From: JAICNG01 sp035249985
GTDB taxonomy: Bacteria > Gemmatimonadota > Gemmatimonadetes > Gemmatimonadales > Gemmatimonadaceae
Assembly (NCBI GenBank): GCA_035249985.1
Contig: DATFFP010000082.1
Span: forward strand, 50,661 to 114,660
Length of the DNA: 64,000 bases
Direction of reading: 5' to 3'
Shown here: positions 1 through 8,468 of the stretch, in pieces
How positions within the stretch are numbered: position 1 is the stretch's first letter
Layout: every line of letters begins with the position of its first letter
The notes under the pieces: generated by a model
Database searches by the model: none
Seen by the model: the letters and a program-made list of their open reading frames with translations, nothing else
What the model was told of the DNA's origin: nothing
Made by a program: the position numbers and the translations under genes

Positions 1-10
1 TGCTGATTGG

Positions 11-127
11 GAACGGAAAAGAGGACAGAGTTCGCAATACAGACTTCAGAACTCAGAGAAAACCAACGGGGAGGTAGTTTCGTGGCTCCCCGCGGCCGCT
101 TCTGAATTCTGTCATCTTTTACCGTCC
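11..127. repeat. Palindromic intergenic element, copy A
   Basis: Two outer arms rich in CAGA/TCTG words (about 11-58 and 98-127) flank a small GC hairpin (stem 67-73 with 86-92). A short AAAACCAACGGG stretch sits at the 5' shoulder of that hairpin. The same layout and core occur in reverse orientation at 51618-51732, and a half copy lies near 46530-46572. The element precedes the TetR gene. Whatever lies upstream of the window may end just before it. Seen directly; role as terminator or mobile palindrome is inference. Confidence 0.6.
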
Positions 128-165
128 TTCTTGACCGCGATGATCGCGACGCCCATAATCTACCC

Positions 166-747
166 GTGAACTTAACAGCTGTTCAATCGCTTCGTCCCCA
201 GATCCTCGCCTCGGCCCTCGAAGTCCTCCATGAGCACGGGCTGGAGGGGGTGACCATGCGGGCGGTCGCTGATCGGGCGGGCGTGACCGCCCCAGCCCTC
301 TACTGGCACTTCGCTGACAAGGAGGCACTCATCCGCGAGGTGGGGCGGGAGGTGTCTCGGACCTTCAAGGATCGAATGCTCGAGGCCAGCAATGCCCCTA
401 TCTCCGAGGCGCGCTTACGCCGCACTCTCGAAGTGTTTCGGACGTTCGCTGTAAGCTATCCCTCGTATTTTCATATGCTTTTCGTTCGCCCGCCGACCAC
501 AAGGCGGGGCGAGATTCGCGACGGCGGTGCGAGCCCGACGATCTTTCAGCTGCTCATTGACCGCGTCGCCGAGTGCATGCGCGACGGGAGCCTGGCCAAG
601 GGCGACGCCCAGAGCGTGGCGATGTCCCTTGCTGCGCTCGCACAGGGCTTGGTGGTCCTGCACCGCCGAGGTCGCTTCGCCACCGATGCCGCGTTCGCGG
701 ATTTCTTCGATCTGTCGGTCGATCGCATGATCGGCGGACTGCGTTGA
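166..747 (+). CDS. TetR-family transcriptional regulator
   Basis: A 193-residue DNA-binding repressor-type protein. Residues about 10-55 form the TetR helix-turn-helix (GVTMRAVADRAGVTAPALYWHF), followed by an all-helical ligand/dimer domain, and the length is normal for the family. The start is GTG. The first codons overlap a 10-bp palindrome (AACAGCTGTT at 173-182) that could be part of an operator, but this is speculation. The gene lies 28 bp upstream of a secreted alpha/beta hydrolase on the same strand, so that hydrolase is a plausible target. A run of ten T directly after the stop codon is unusual in this GC-rich region. The ligand is unknown. Confidence 0.9.
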   Translation: MNLTAVQSLRPQILASALEVLHEHGLEGVTMRAVADRAGVTAPALYWHFADKEALIREVGREVSRTFKDRMLEASNAPISEARLRRTLEVFRTFAVSYPSYFHMLFVRPPTTRRGEIRDGGASPTIFQLLIDRVAECMRDGSLAKGDAQSVAMSLAALAQGLVVLHRRGRFATDAAFADFFDLSVDRMIGGLR

Positions 748-775
748 TTTTTTTTTTGACTCTGTGATTTAACGC

Positions 776-2269
776 ATGTTAAGGACTCGCGCCGCTCTCT
801 GCCTCTCGCTCGCCGTTCTACTCGCGTGCGATGACGGTCCGCCGATCCGCCAACTGAGGACTGCCGTGCCGACGCGCCGAGGCGCCCTCATCCTGACTCC
901 CATCGACTTCGCGACGACCGACTTCTACATCCGCCCGACACGGACGCGCGCAGAGGAGGGCCGACTCCGAGTTCCGGAAAGCCGCCGCCGGCCCTCCCGC
1001 CGGTCGCTCGAGCTACGCTTCGTCCGCTTCGCCGCCACTTCCCGTGGCCAGAGTGCTCCGATCGTTTATCTGGCCGGCGGGCCCGGGGCGTCCGGGATCT
1101 GGTCCGCATCCGGCGACCGCAACGCGCTGTTCATGAAGCTGCGCGACGCCGGTCACGTCATCGCCCTCGACCAACGCGGCGCCGGATTCAGTCGCCCCGC
1201 TCCCGTCTGTCCGGGCACCTGGAGCTATCCGCTGGACCGTCCCTACGATGACGGCACGGCGGCCGCCGTGTTGGCGCCCTACCTCCGCGCCTGCGCGGCC
1301 GCGCTGGCCGACTCGGTCGACGTCACGGCCTTCAACACCGCCGAAAGCGCCGATGATCTCGAGGATCTTCGGATCGCGCTGGGCGCCGAGCGATTGCGGC
1401 TGGTCGGGATCAGCTACGGAACGCACCTCGCCCTCGCCTACCTGCGCCGGTATCCGGACCGCGTCGAGCGTGCGGTGCTGGCCGGCGTCGAGGGTCCGGA
1501 CCACACGTGGAAATCGCCGGCGAACATCAACGTCATTCTTCACCGCATCGATAGCGCAATCGCTGCCGACCGGCGCGCGCGCCGCGCGATCCCCGACTTT
1601 CTGAGCAGGCTGCGCACGACCCTCGCCCAACTCGATGCGCACCCCGTCACGATGGATGTGGAGCACCCTCGCACGAGGCAGCTGCTTCGGGTCACGGTCG
1701 GGGGAGACGACCTCCGGCTCGCCGTGCTCAATGTGATCGCCGAGCGTGAGCGGATCGAGAACATGCTGCGCCGCCTCATTCCGGTGTTGGAGGGCGACTA
1801 CACGGCACTCGCGCAACGTGCGGCGCTGATCCGTGTCGACAACCAGGAACGCGTAATGCCGCTCTCGATGGATTGCTCGTCAGGTGTGACGAAGGAGCGT
1901 CTGGCGCTGGTCGCTCGTCAGGCAGCGCACGCTGCGCTGGGCGATGTGGCCAACGCCTATCTCCGCGCGCGCTGCGCCAGCTGGCCGCACGACGACCTCG
2001 GCGACGCGTTTCGGGCACCGCTTCATTCTGCCGTCCCGACGCTCTTCATCAGCGGCACGCTCGATCCACGCACGCCACCGGCGAACGCCGAGGAGGTTGC
2101 GCGTGGGTTTTCGAATGGCCGTCACCTGCTCATTGAGGACGGCGCGCACGACGACGATCTGCTGATCTCGTCCCCGCGGATCGGCGACCTCATGGTGCGT
2201 TTTCTCTTGGGCGAGGAGATCGGGGCCCCGCGGATCCGCCTCGGGCCGGTGCGATTCAAGGTACCATGA
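776..2269 (+). CDS. Alpha/beta hydrolase lipoprotein, TAP-like (S33 peptidase type)
   Basis: A 497-residue exported hydrolase. The N-terminus is a lipoprotein signal with a lipobox ending at Cys18 (VLLAC). The oxyanion motif GGPGASG is followed by the nucleophile elbow GISYGTH (Ser near residue 213). The C-terminal TAP-like part holds the acid in GTLDPRTPP and the histidine in GAHDDD. This is the tripeptidyl aminopeptidase/proline iminopeptidase-like architecture, which in known members cleaves N-terminal residues from peptides. The substrate cannot be read from the sequence. It is probably co-transcribed with or controlled by the TetR gene just upstream, and a strong hairpin follows its stop. 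Confidence 0.85.
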   Translation: MLRTRAALCLSLAVLLACDDGPPIRQLRTAVPTRRGALILTPIDFATTDFYIRPTRTRAEEGRLRVPESRRRPSRRSLELRFVRFAATSRGQSAPIVYLAGGPGASGIWSASGDRNALFMKLRDAGHVIALDQRGAGFSRPAPVCPGTWSYPLDRPYDDGTAAAVLAPYLRACAAALADSVDVTAFNTAESADDLEDLRIALGAERLRLVGISYGTHLALAYLRRYPDRVERAVLAGVEGPDHTWKSPANINVILHRIDSAIAADRRARRAIPDFLSRLRTTLAQLDAHPVTMDVEHPRTRQLLRVTVGGDDLRLAVLNVIAERERIENMLRRLIPVLEGDYTALAQRAALIRVDNQERVMPLSMDCSSGVTKERLALVARQAAHAALGDVANAYLRARCASWPHDDLGDAFRAPLHSAVPTLFISGTLDPRTPPANAEEVARGFSNGRHLLIEDGAHDDDLLISSPRIGDLMVRFLLGEEIGAPRIRLGPVRFKVP

Positions 2270-2284
2270 GACAACGGGAACGAA

Positions 2285-2329
2285 GAACGAGGAAGCGGCG
2301 CCCGGTGGTGCGGTGCCGCTTCCTCGTTC
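2285..2329. terminator. Bidirectional terminator hairpin
   Basis: A perfect 15-bp inverted repeat (arms 2285-2299 and 2315-2329, 15-nt loop) sits between the convergent hydrolase and anti-sigma genes, 15 bp after one stop and 2 bp before the other. There is no clear U-tract. Position and stem strength support a shared terminator. Confidence 0.7.
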
Positions 2330-2331
2330 CC

Positions 2332-3414
2332 TCATTCGTATCCCAGTAGCCTTCGGATCCGCTCCAGCCTTTCCTTGGAGGTTGGGCCGGTGAGCGTGAG
2401 CTCGGCCCCGCTCGCGCTGGTCCACCGGATCACGGTCGTCGCGGTCGCGCTGTCGATACGGACGACATCGGCGCCCCCAGCTCGCGCCGCTTCCATGGCA
2501 GGAGCTGGCGCCCGCTCGTCGAGCGTCACGAGTAGATCACCGACTCGGTAGATCCGGCGCCTGACTTCGCGGCCATTCTCGAGCATTTTCTCCTCGTGCA
2601 CCAACCGGGGCTCTTCGGCTGGCACCGCCGCACCTGCAGCCGCGCCGACGCTCGACGCCTGCCCCGCCGGACGCTCGGCGAACCGCGACGGCGCCTCGGC
2701 CGCCCGCCGGCGGGTCAGCCCCCCAACGATCTTGTCAGACACCGAGGACTTCGCTTCAGATGACTGTTCCACGGCTTCCTGTCGCTCCGCCTGTGCGACG
2801 GTCATGCGGACAGAATCATCGATGCGCGCGACTGGAGGAGCGACGGCATCCGCCATCACCCGCGGCGCGGCTGCTTGCACCGGCGACGGAGGCGCCGAGT
2901 CCGCCTCACGGTTCGCGGCGAGGTCGCGGGCATTCTCCGGGAAACTCGTGGCCGGCCTGTTCCCTGCGCTCGTGGCCGAAGACGCCTCCTCGCGCAACGG
3001 CGAGGCGGGAGCCGGCGGCGGTGCGGGCGAGTCGGCCACCGCGATCTCCAGGGCGGCCACCACCGGCTGCGATACGAGATCCACGTGCGTGGCATCCGGC
3101 GTGTCGCGCGCCAACGCCAGTGCTAGCGCGCCCCCCGCGACGACCAGCGTCATCACCGCGGCGATCTTCTCCCTGACGAGCCACGTCGTAAGCGACGGCC
3201 GCGCGCGTCGCGGACCCGGACTGACCCGCACGCTCGGCACATCGTCCAGCGCGGTCAGAATCCGAGAGGAGGCCGCGATCAACCCGCGCGCCTCGGCAAC
3301 CGCGTCCGCGCACATCGAGCACGAGCCAACGTGCGCCTCGACGCGCGCCGCCTCCTCGGGGCCGAGGGCGCCGTCCAGCCAGGCGTGAATGGTCCCTTCG
3401 TCAAGATGCTGCAT
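2332..3414 (-). CDS. Anti-sigma factor with zinc-finger domain
   Basis: A 360-residue membrane-anchored anti-sigma factor. The N-terminus (residues about 1-50) has the zf-HC2 signature H-x3-C-x2-C (HVGSCSMC). One transmembrane segment follows near residues 85-105 (VMTLVVAGGALALALA). A long Ala/Pro/Glu-rich periplasmic linker leads to a C-terminal conserved block. The start was chosen at ATG 3414, which overlaps the end of the sigma gene by 14 nt and suggests translational coupling. It is the last gene of the VIT/vWA-sigma-anti-sigma operon. It presumably holds the upstream ECF factor inactive until an envelope signal is received; the signal is not known. Confidence 0.85.
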   Translation of the reverse strand: MQHLDEGTIHAWLDGALGPEEAARVEAHVGSCSMCADAVAEARGLIAASSRILTALDDVPSVRVSPGPRRARPSLTTWLVREKIAAVMTLVVAGGALALALARDTPDATHVDLVSQPVVAALEIAVADSPAPPPAPASPLREEASSATSAGNRPATSFPENARDLAANREADSAPPSPVQAAAPRVMADAVAPPVARIDDSVRMTVAQAERQEAVEQSSEAKSSVSDKIVGGLTRRRAAEAPSRFAERPAGQASSVGAAAGAAVPAEEPRLVHEEKMLENGREVRRRIYRVGDLLVTLDERAPAPAMEAARAGGADVVRIDSATATTVIRWTSASGAELTLTGPTSKERLERIRRLLGYE

Positions 3415-3922
3415 GTGTCCCTCGCGCACCCGCGCGCTGTTGTTCTTCATAGACTTCAACGAGGCGGCGCCGGGCCCGCGAGAGCGTCGTCCCCACGGAT
3501 CCGGGCGACAGGTCCAGTGCCACGGCGATCTCCTCGTAGCTCAATCCTTCCTCGCGCATGAGGAGCGCGAGCCGATCTCGCTCGGCGAGCGCGTCGACGG
3601 CCCGACGTGCCATGGCCGCCTCCTGCGCGCGCTCGAGCGACGTGGGCTCCTGCTCCGCCGGTCCTTCGGCTCGCTCCCGTTCAGCGAGCAGCGCGAGATG
3701 GCGGCGCCGCCGAGCATCCTTGCGCGCTTCGTCGCGCACGAGGTTCGTGGCGACGGCGAACAGCCACGCGCGCTCGTTGTCGATGCGATCCTGGCGGAGG
3801 GCGCGCAGGAACGTCTCCTGCGCGACCTCTTCCGCCCAGTCGCGGTCACCAAGTCGGCGCGTGAGATAGCGCACGAGCGGTACGTTGTAGGTGCGAAACA
3901 GCCGCTCGACGTCGTCGGTCAT
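3401..3922 (-). CDS. ECF RNA polymerase sigma factor
   Basis: A 173-residue group IV sigma-70 factor. Region 2 (VERLFRTYNVPLVRYLTRR through FAVATNLVRDEAR) and region 4 (ERDRLALLMREEGLSYEEIAVAL, then GSVGTTLSRARRR) are both visible, with no region 3. I place the start at ATG 3922, 13 bp after the stop of the VIT/vWA gene, rather than at an upstream ATG inside that gene. The cognate anti-sigma gene overlaps its 3' end. It likely directs a cell-envelope regulon and may autoregulate the operon; no promoter motif was identified. Confidence 0.88.
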   Translation of the reverse strand: MTDDVERLFRTYNVPLVRYLTRRLGDRDWAEEVAQETFLRALRQDRIDNERAWLFAVATNLVRDEARKDARRRRHLALLAERERAEGPAEQEPTSLERAQEAAMARRAVDALAERDRLALLMREEGLSYEEIAVALDLSPGSVGTTLSRARRRLVEVYEEQQRAGARGTHAAS

Positions 3923-3935
3923 TCGGTCACCGGCG

Positions 3936-6131
3936 TCACCACGCCGCCACGATCGACTTGATCTCGGCAGCACTCATTCGCTGGGCGCCCTCAGGAGTCA
4001 CCGCGATGGCGACGGTCGTCCCGCGGACCAGGACCCGGTCGCCTAACGCGAACGCGCCGGCCAGATCGGGGAGCTCCCGAATCAGAGCAAAGTAGGCTTC
4101 GGAATACGGCTGCACTTTCACCACCCGCGTGTCCTCCGAGAATCGAGCGTCGGTCCATACGCTGTCGCGCATGATGAAGGTGCGCGTGCCAACCCGTCGT
4201 GAGATGATACCCTCGTTCTGAAGCGCCGGTGCCGCGGCCGCGTCGGCCTGGGATAGCGTCTGCGCGCCACGCATGGCGGATGCGGCCTTTGCTTCCTCGA
4301 ACCGACGCACGCGTGCTTCGGGCGCCGCTGCGCCCACGCGCCGTGACAGATCGCGACCGCCTTGGTTCGCCACCATTCCGGGCTCGAGCACGAGGTAGGA
4401 GGTGAGCTCCGTGGGGATACCGTACTTCTCACCCAACGAGCGGATCTCGTCGTCGATCTCCGGCGACGCGCCGTTGCGTCGGCGCTCGGCGCTCAGATAG
4501 CCAACCCGCTGCGTCGCCCACAGGCGGGCGACGAACGCATTCTCGCGGTCACGCTCCGGCAGTTCGGCCTCCGTCGTCCACGATACGCGGCCATTGGCCG
4601 ATTCGCCCTCGAAGCGCACGAGGATCGTGCCGCTGCCTTCGTACCGCGCAAGCACGACGAGGTCCTGCCCGGCGAACAGATCGTACGGTCCGGCAGGATG
4701 CATCTTCGACAGCCGCGCTCCTTCCACCCGCACGCGAAGATCCGTCGCGACGGGACTCGTGAGGCGTGAGGCAACGACGCTGACCGCGCGCTCCACCGAT
4801 TCGTTGGGGCGGACGAAATGTGCGGTGCCACGTCCCTCCAGCGCCAACCGTTCCAGCAGCGCGACGTTGAGGTCGGCGCCGACGCCGAAGGTGAAGATGC
4901 GCCGCCGTCCACGCTCCGTCGCGGCTTGCTCCGCGATCCGCTCGGGATTGCGCTCGCCTACCGTCGGCTCCCCGTCAGTCACGAACAGGACCAGGGGAAG
5001 GCGACCGTTATCCGCAGGAACGGACAGCGCTTCTTCCAGCGCTCCGGAAATGTTCGTCGATCCTTCGGCACGCAGGCGATCGAGGTAGCGCTCCGCCGCG
5101 GCAATGTTCTCGCGCGTCGCGAACACAGGCTCGTCGCGGAAGCTGCGCACATCGCTCGCGAAATCGATGAGCCTGAATCGATCGCGCGACGACAAGGTCG
5201 CCAATAGCTGCTTGCCAGCGTCGCGCGCCTGCTCGATCTTCTTGCCACTCATCGAGCCGGAGACGTCGAGCACCAGCGTGATGTCGCGGGGCGTCTCGCG
5301 CGGCGCGATGGCCGGCGGCGAGAGCGTGAGCAACGCGAACCCCTCGTCACGTCCGGGAGCGTGGGACAGCACGCCGATCGCGGCCCGCGTCCCACGACGG
5401 AGCGGAAGGAGCAACGTCATCTCCCGCGCTCCACCCGAGAGCTCCACGTGTGCCATCTCCTGGTCATCGCTCACTCGCAGGTCGTGCGTCGGCGAGTACG
5501 GCCGGCCATAGCTCGAACGCGGATAGCGCAGCCGAAACCGGAGCTTTCCCTCCGGATCCTCGCGATCACGGGCGACATCGGCGACCGGACCGGAACGCCC
5601 GCCGCGGAAGTAATCGACGCGCACGGCATCGCCCTCACGCTCGGCCACCGCGTGAAAGCGCACGACGACCCGGCGCGTCTCGCCGGCCGCGATGGGAAAG
5701 ATGCGCGTCCGGAGGAGCCCGTGCCCCATCCACTCCACGAGTGCGGGATCGCGGCTCTGCCGCACGATGTCCTCGTAGATGCGCCTTGCTTCGTCGGCGC
5801 CCATGGTCTCGCCGGCGACGAGCTCGCCGTTGATCTCGAGCTTCAGCCCCTCGAACGCGGCGTGTTTCGGAAGAGGAAAGAGATAATCCGCCTCTCCGAT
5901 TCGGCCGCCGCGATTAATGAAGGTCTCTTCGACCTCATAGTGAAGCACGCCATCGCGCAGCTCCACCTCGACGTTGCTGGCCCGTCGTTCGACGTCGGAA
6001 GCGGGGACACGGCGGCATTCGCGCCCCGGACACCCCGGACAGGGGATGCAGGGACGTGGAATGATCCGCCCCTGGGCCAGTGAGGCCGCCGGGGACAGGA
6101 GAAGCGCAAGAGCGAGAATGGCGAGACGCAT
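3936..6131 (-). CDS. Secreted VIT and von Willebrand factor A domain protein
   Basis: A 731-residue exported protein. A signal peptide (MRLAILALALLLSP, cleaved after SLAQG) is followed by a short Cys/Pro-rich segment (PCIPCPGCPGREC). A VIT (inter-alpha-trypsin inhibitor N-terminal type) domain covers about residues 35-190. A vWA domain at about 285-460 has an intact MIDAS motif (DVSGS, later TDGEPT) for metal-dependent ligand binding. The C-terminal 200 residues are not assignable. The start at 6131 gives a proper signal peptide; upstream in-frame codons lie in tandem-repeat DNA. As first gene of an operon with an ECF sigma and anti-sigma pair, it may act as surface sensor or adhesion partner of that switch, which is inference. 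Confidence 0.87.
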   Translation of the reverse strand: MRLAILALALLLSPAASLAQGRIIPRPCIPCPGCPGRECRRVPASDVERRASNVEVELRDGVLHYEVEETFINRGGRIGEADYLFPLPKHAAFEGLKLEINGELVAGETMGADEARRIYEDIVRQSRDPALVEWMGHGLLRTRIFPIAAGETRRVVVRFHAVAEREGDAVRVDYFRGGRSGPVADVARDREDPEGKLRFRLRYPRSSYGRPYSPTHDLRVSDDQEMAHVELSGGAREMTLLLPLRRGTRAAIGVLSHAPGRDEGFALLTLSPPAIAPRETPRDITLVLDVSGSMSGKKIEQARDAGKQLLATLSSRDRFRLIDFASDVRSFRDEPVFATRENIAAAERYLDRLRAEGSTNISGALEEALSVPADNGRLPLVLFVTDGEPTVGERNPERIAEQAATERGRRRIFTFGVGADLNVALLERLALEGRGTAHFVRPNESVERAVSVVASRLTSPVATDLRVRVEGARLSKMHPAGPYDLFAGQDLVVLARYEGSGTILVRFEGESANGRVSWTTEAELPERDRENAFVARLWATQRVGYLSAERRRNGASPEIDDEIRSLGEKYGIPTELTSYLVLEPGMVANQGGRDLSRRVGAAAPEARVRRFEEAKAASAMRGAQTLSQADAAAAPALQNEGIISRRVGTRTFIMRDSVWTDARFSEDTRVVKVQPYSEAYFALIRELPDLAGAFALGDRVLVRGTTVAIAVTPEGAQRMSAAEIKSIVAAW

Positions 6132-6220
6132 TTTGACTTCCGTTTGGTGACGATAGGGAGACGTCGACGGAAGGAAGACTTGCACACCGTTGGGGTTTCG
6201 GGGCGTTTCGGGCTGGTGCA

Positions 6221-6359
6221 GGAGCTGCGAGCTGCGAACTGCGACCTGCGAACTGCGAACTGCGAACAAACCCCCGGAGCCGAAGAGAGCCTTCCCGGGA
6301 GCTTAGGTCGCAAGTCGCAGCTCGCAGGTCGCAGGTCGCAGGTCGCAGCTCGCCGCTCC
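6221..6359. repeat. Long inverted repeat of tandem GCGAACT/GCGACCT words
   Basis: The left arm (6221-6267) is a tandem of about 7-nt units such as GCGAACT and GCGAGCT. The right arm (6306-6359) is the complementary tandem (CAGGTCG, CAGCTCG). A 38-nt spacer separates them. It begins 5 bp past the stop of the GGDEF gene and lies upstream of the VIT/vWA gene, so it separates two same-strand operons. A smaller relative is at 22117-22173. Terminator function is likely but not proven. Confidence 0.75.
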
Positions 6360-6363
6360 CCGC

Positions 6364-7242
6364 CTATGACGCCTCGCCTCGCCGCTGCTCCCCGCCCGAT
6401 CGCGCCATCACGCGAACCGCCAGGAGATTCTTGTCGGCGCGTCCGAGAACCTTCGTGAGGTTCTCACGCGGATAGCGCACTGCCCAGCCGAGTGAGAACT
6501 CGACAGGCGCCGACCGGAGTGCGGAGCGCTGCAGGCGTCCGACGACCTGCTGAACGCGCTCGCCATCGGCATTGGCGAGCAACACCACGAACTCATCACC
6601 ACCGAGCCGCACCACGGCATCCTCGGCGCGGACGTGCCGCATGAGGAAGCGCGCCATTTTCACCAGCGCGCGATCACCCGCCTGATGCCCGAACCGATCG
6701 TTGAATTGCTTGAAGTGGTCGATGTCAATGATGATGCAGCCCCACGACTCGCCGGGATGCGCCGTCGCGCGGCGCTCCAGCGTCGAGAGATAGCGGCGGT
6801 TGTAGCAGCCGGTGAGCGGGTCGCGCAGGCTCTGCTGCACCAGATCGTCAGCGGCGCGCTTGCGCGCGGTGATGTCGACGACGACGCCGTAGTAATAGAG
6901 GTCGCCCGTCTTCGCATCGCGCGCTGCGTAGGTGGTGTCGAGTACCGTGCGTGTCGTGCCGTCGGGACGGCGCAGCTCGAGCTCCAGCTCGAGCGCGTGA
7001 CCCTCGCGATCGACGACCTCGAGCACGCGCGGCCGCTGCGATGGGTCGGCGAGAAACTCGTCGACGCGTCGCGCCTTCAGCGCCTCGACGGACTCCACCC
7101 CGAGCACCTCGAGGAGCGCGGGGTTCGCATCGATGAACGCGCCTTCGGGCGTCGTGATGTACATCCCGACGCGCACGTTACGCACGAGCTCGCGCAGCGT
7201 GTCGGCATCGACGAAACTCGGCGCACGGGACGGGGGCGTCAT
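6364..7242 (-). CDS. PAS-GGDEF diguanylate cyclase
   Basis: A 292-residue protein predicted to make cyclic di-GMP from two GTP. A PAS sensor occupies about residues 10-130 (VGMYITTPEGAFIDANPALL, with the PAC segment YYGVVVDITARKRA). The GGDEF domain follows at about 135-285 with an intact GGDEF active site and an RxxD inhibitory site (RAED) five residues before it, so product feedback is likely. There are no membrane segments, so it is cytoplasmic. ATG 7242 overlaps the stop of the HD-GYP gene by 4 nt. It is the last gene of a three-gene c-di-GMP operon. Confidence 0.93.
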   Translation of the reverse strand: MTPPSRAPSFVDADTLRELVRNVRVGMYITTPEGAFIDANPALLEVLGVESVEALKARRVDEFLADPSQRPRVLEVVDREGHALELELELRRPDGTTRTVLDTTYAARDAKTGDLYYYGVVVDITARKRAADDLVQQSLRDPLTGCYNRRYLSTLERRATAHPGESWGCIIIDIDHFKQFNDRFGHQAGDRALVKMARFLMRHVRAEDAVVRLGGDEFVVLLANADGERVQQVVGRLQRSALRSAPVEFSLGWAVRYPRENLTKVLGRADKNLLAVRVMARSGGEQRRGEAS

Positions 7243-8468
7243 TGCGAGCGTCCTCCATTGCCGCCCGCTGGCGTGGGGGTGGCAGCCGCTTCCTCCACCT
7301 CGCGAACCGGCGTGACCTCATCCACGACGATGAGCCTGCGGTCGAGCTGCCGCATCATCGAGCAGAACGCGCGCGCCACGTCGGGATCGAACTCGGTGCC
7401 GGCGCGCGATTCGATGTACTCGAGCGCGCGCTCCGATTCCCACGCCTCACGGTAGGGGCGGCGGGTTCTCAACGCATCGTACACATCGCACACGTGAACG
7501 AGCCGGCTGGCGCTATGACAATCGCGGCCGTAGTGGAGGCATGGATAGCCCCCGCCATTCAGCATGATGTGGTGCTCGTAGGCGACGACCGCCGCGAGAT
7601 CGAGCTGCTTGTCGCTGGCGAAGATGATTCGCGCCCCGTCGGCCGGATGCCGGTTCATGATCGCGCGCTCCTCGGGCGTGAGCCGCCCCGGTTTCACCAG
7701 AATCTCGCGGGGAATGCGAACCTTCCCGAGATCGTGCAGCAGCCCCGCGACGCCATACGACCGCACATCCCGCTTGCCGAGGCCCATGAACTCCGCCAGT
7801 GCCATGGCGAGAACGGAGACGTTCATCGAATGCGTGGTCGTGTACTGGTCGAACTCCTTGAGCTCGAGCAGCGGGATGACGACCTGACTTTCGCCATGCA
7901 TCGCAACCGACAGGGATCGAACGACGGCCTCCGCCTCGACCAGCGGGAGCTCCCCGCGATGTTCCACTTCGCCGTGCAGCCACCGCACCGCCTCCGCCTC
8001 CTCACCGAGGGTGTAGGTGATCGTCGCCGTCGGCAGCGCCTCGCTGGGCGCCTTGAGTCCGGTTGCGCCGCGCACGCCAATGGCGCCGAATCGAATGTTG
8101 GACGGGCGTGTCTGGCGCTGCTCGGTGGTATCGACGCTGGAAGCCGTTAGGCGCGCCATGATGTCCCCGAGGAACGTCTCGTACTCGTCGCGCGTCACGC
8201 CCGGCTGTAGCTCGATGCGCTGGATCCCCGCGGCCGCGAGCCGTCCGCCCCATTCCCACTCTCGCAGCTCACGGAGCGCGCGCTCCCCGTAGATCACTTC
8301 CGCGCCAAGAAACGAGAACCGCGCGGAGGGGTCGTAGCGCTGGAGCGCCTCCAGTTGCTCGAAGGCGCTGTCGATTGCCTTCTCGCGTGCCGGGTGGCCG
8401 TCGCCATAGAGCGCCATCGTCGACAGCGCCTGCGCGAAGGCCGAGAGGAAGCGTGCCGGCTCGCTCAT
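7239..8468 (-). CDS. HD-GYP cyclic di-GMP phosphodiesterase with novel N-terminal domain
   Basis: A 409-residue protein. The C-terminal half (about 200-370) is an HD-GYP domain: conserved TTHS, HDLGKVRIP, NRHP, YEHH and the GYP-type motif NGGGYP are all present, so hydrolysis of c-di-GMP is expected. Residues 1-130 form a separate domain with the motif YGDGHP (21-26). This aligns without gaps to the N-terminus of the protein encoded just upstream. The start at 8468 is set by the ATGA overlap with that gene; a longer frame exists but lies inside the neighbour. Making and breaking enzymes in one operon suggests locally tuned c-di-GMP. Confidence 0.93.
   Translation of the reverse strand: MSEPARFLSAFAQALSTMALYGDGHPAREKAIDSAFEQLEALQRYDPSARFSFLGAEVIYGERALRELREWEWGGRLAAAGIQRIELQPGVTRDEYETFLGDIMARLTASSVDTTEQRQTRPSNIRFGAIGVRGATGLKAPSEALPTATITYTLGEEAEAVRWLHGEVEHRGELPLVEAEAVVRSLSVAMHGESQVVIPLLELKEFDQYTTTHSMNVSVLAMALAEFMGLGKRDVRSYGVAGLLHDLGKVRIPREILVKPGRLTPEERAIMNRHPADGARIIFASDKQLDLAAVVAYEHHIMLNGGGYPCLHYGRDCHSASRLVHVCDVYDALRTRRPYREAWESERALEYIESRAGTEFDPDVARAFCSMMRQLDRRLIVVDEVTPVREVEEAAATPTPAGGNGGRSQ

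Noticed and set aside
748..757. Ten-T run after the TetR gene as a terminator
   Set aside because: No stem precedes it; only a homopolymer, although unusual in this GC-rich region.
1013..1816. Antisense open frame of 267 codons opposite the TAP-like hydrolase
   Set aside because: It mirrors the codon pattern of the real gene in GC-rich DNA and has no family features or RBS.
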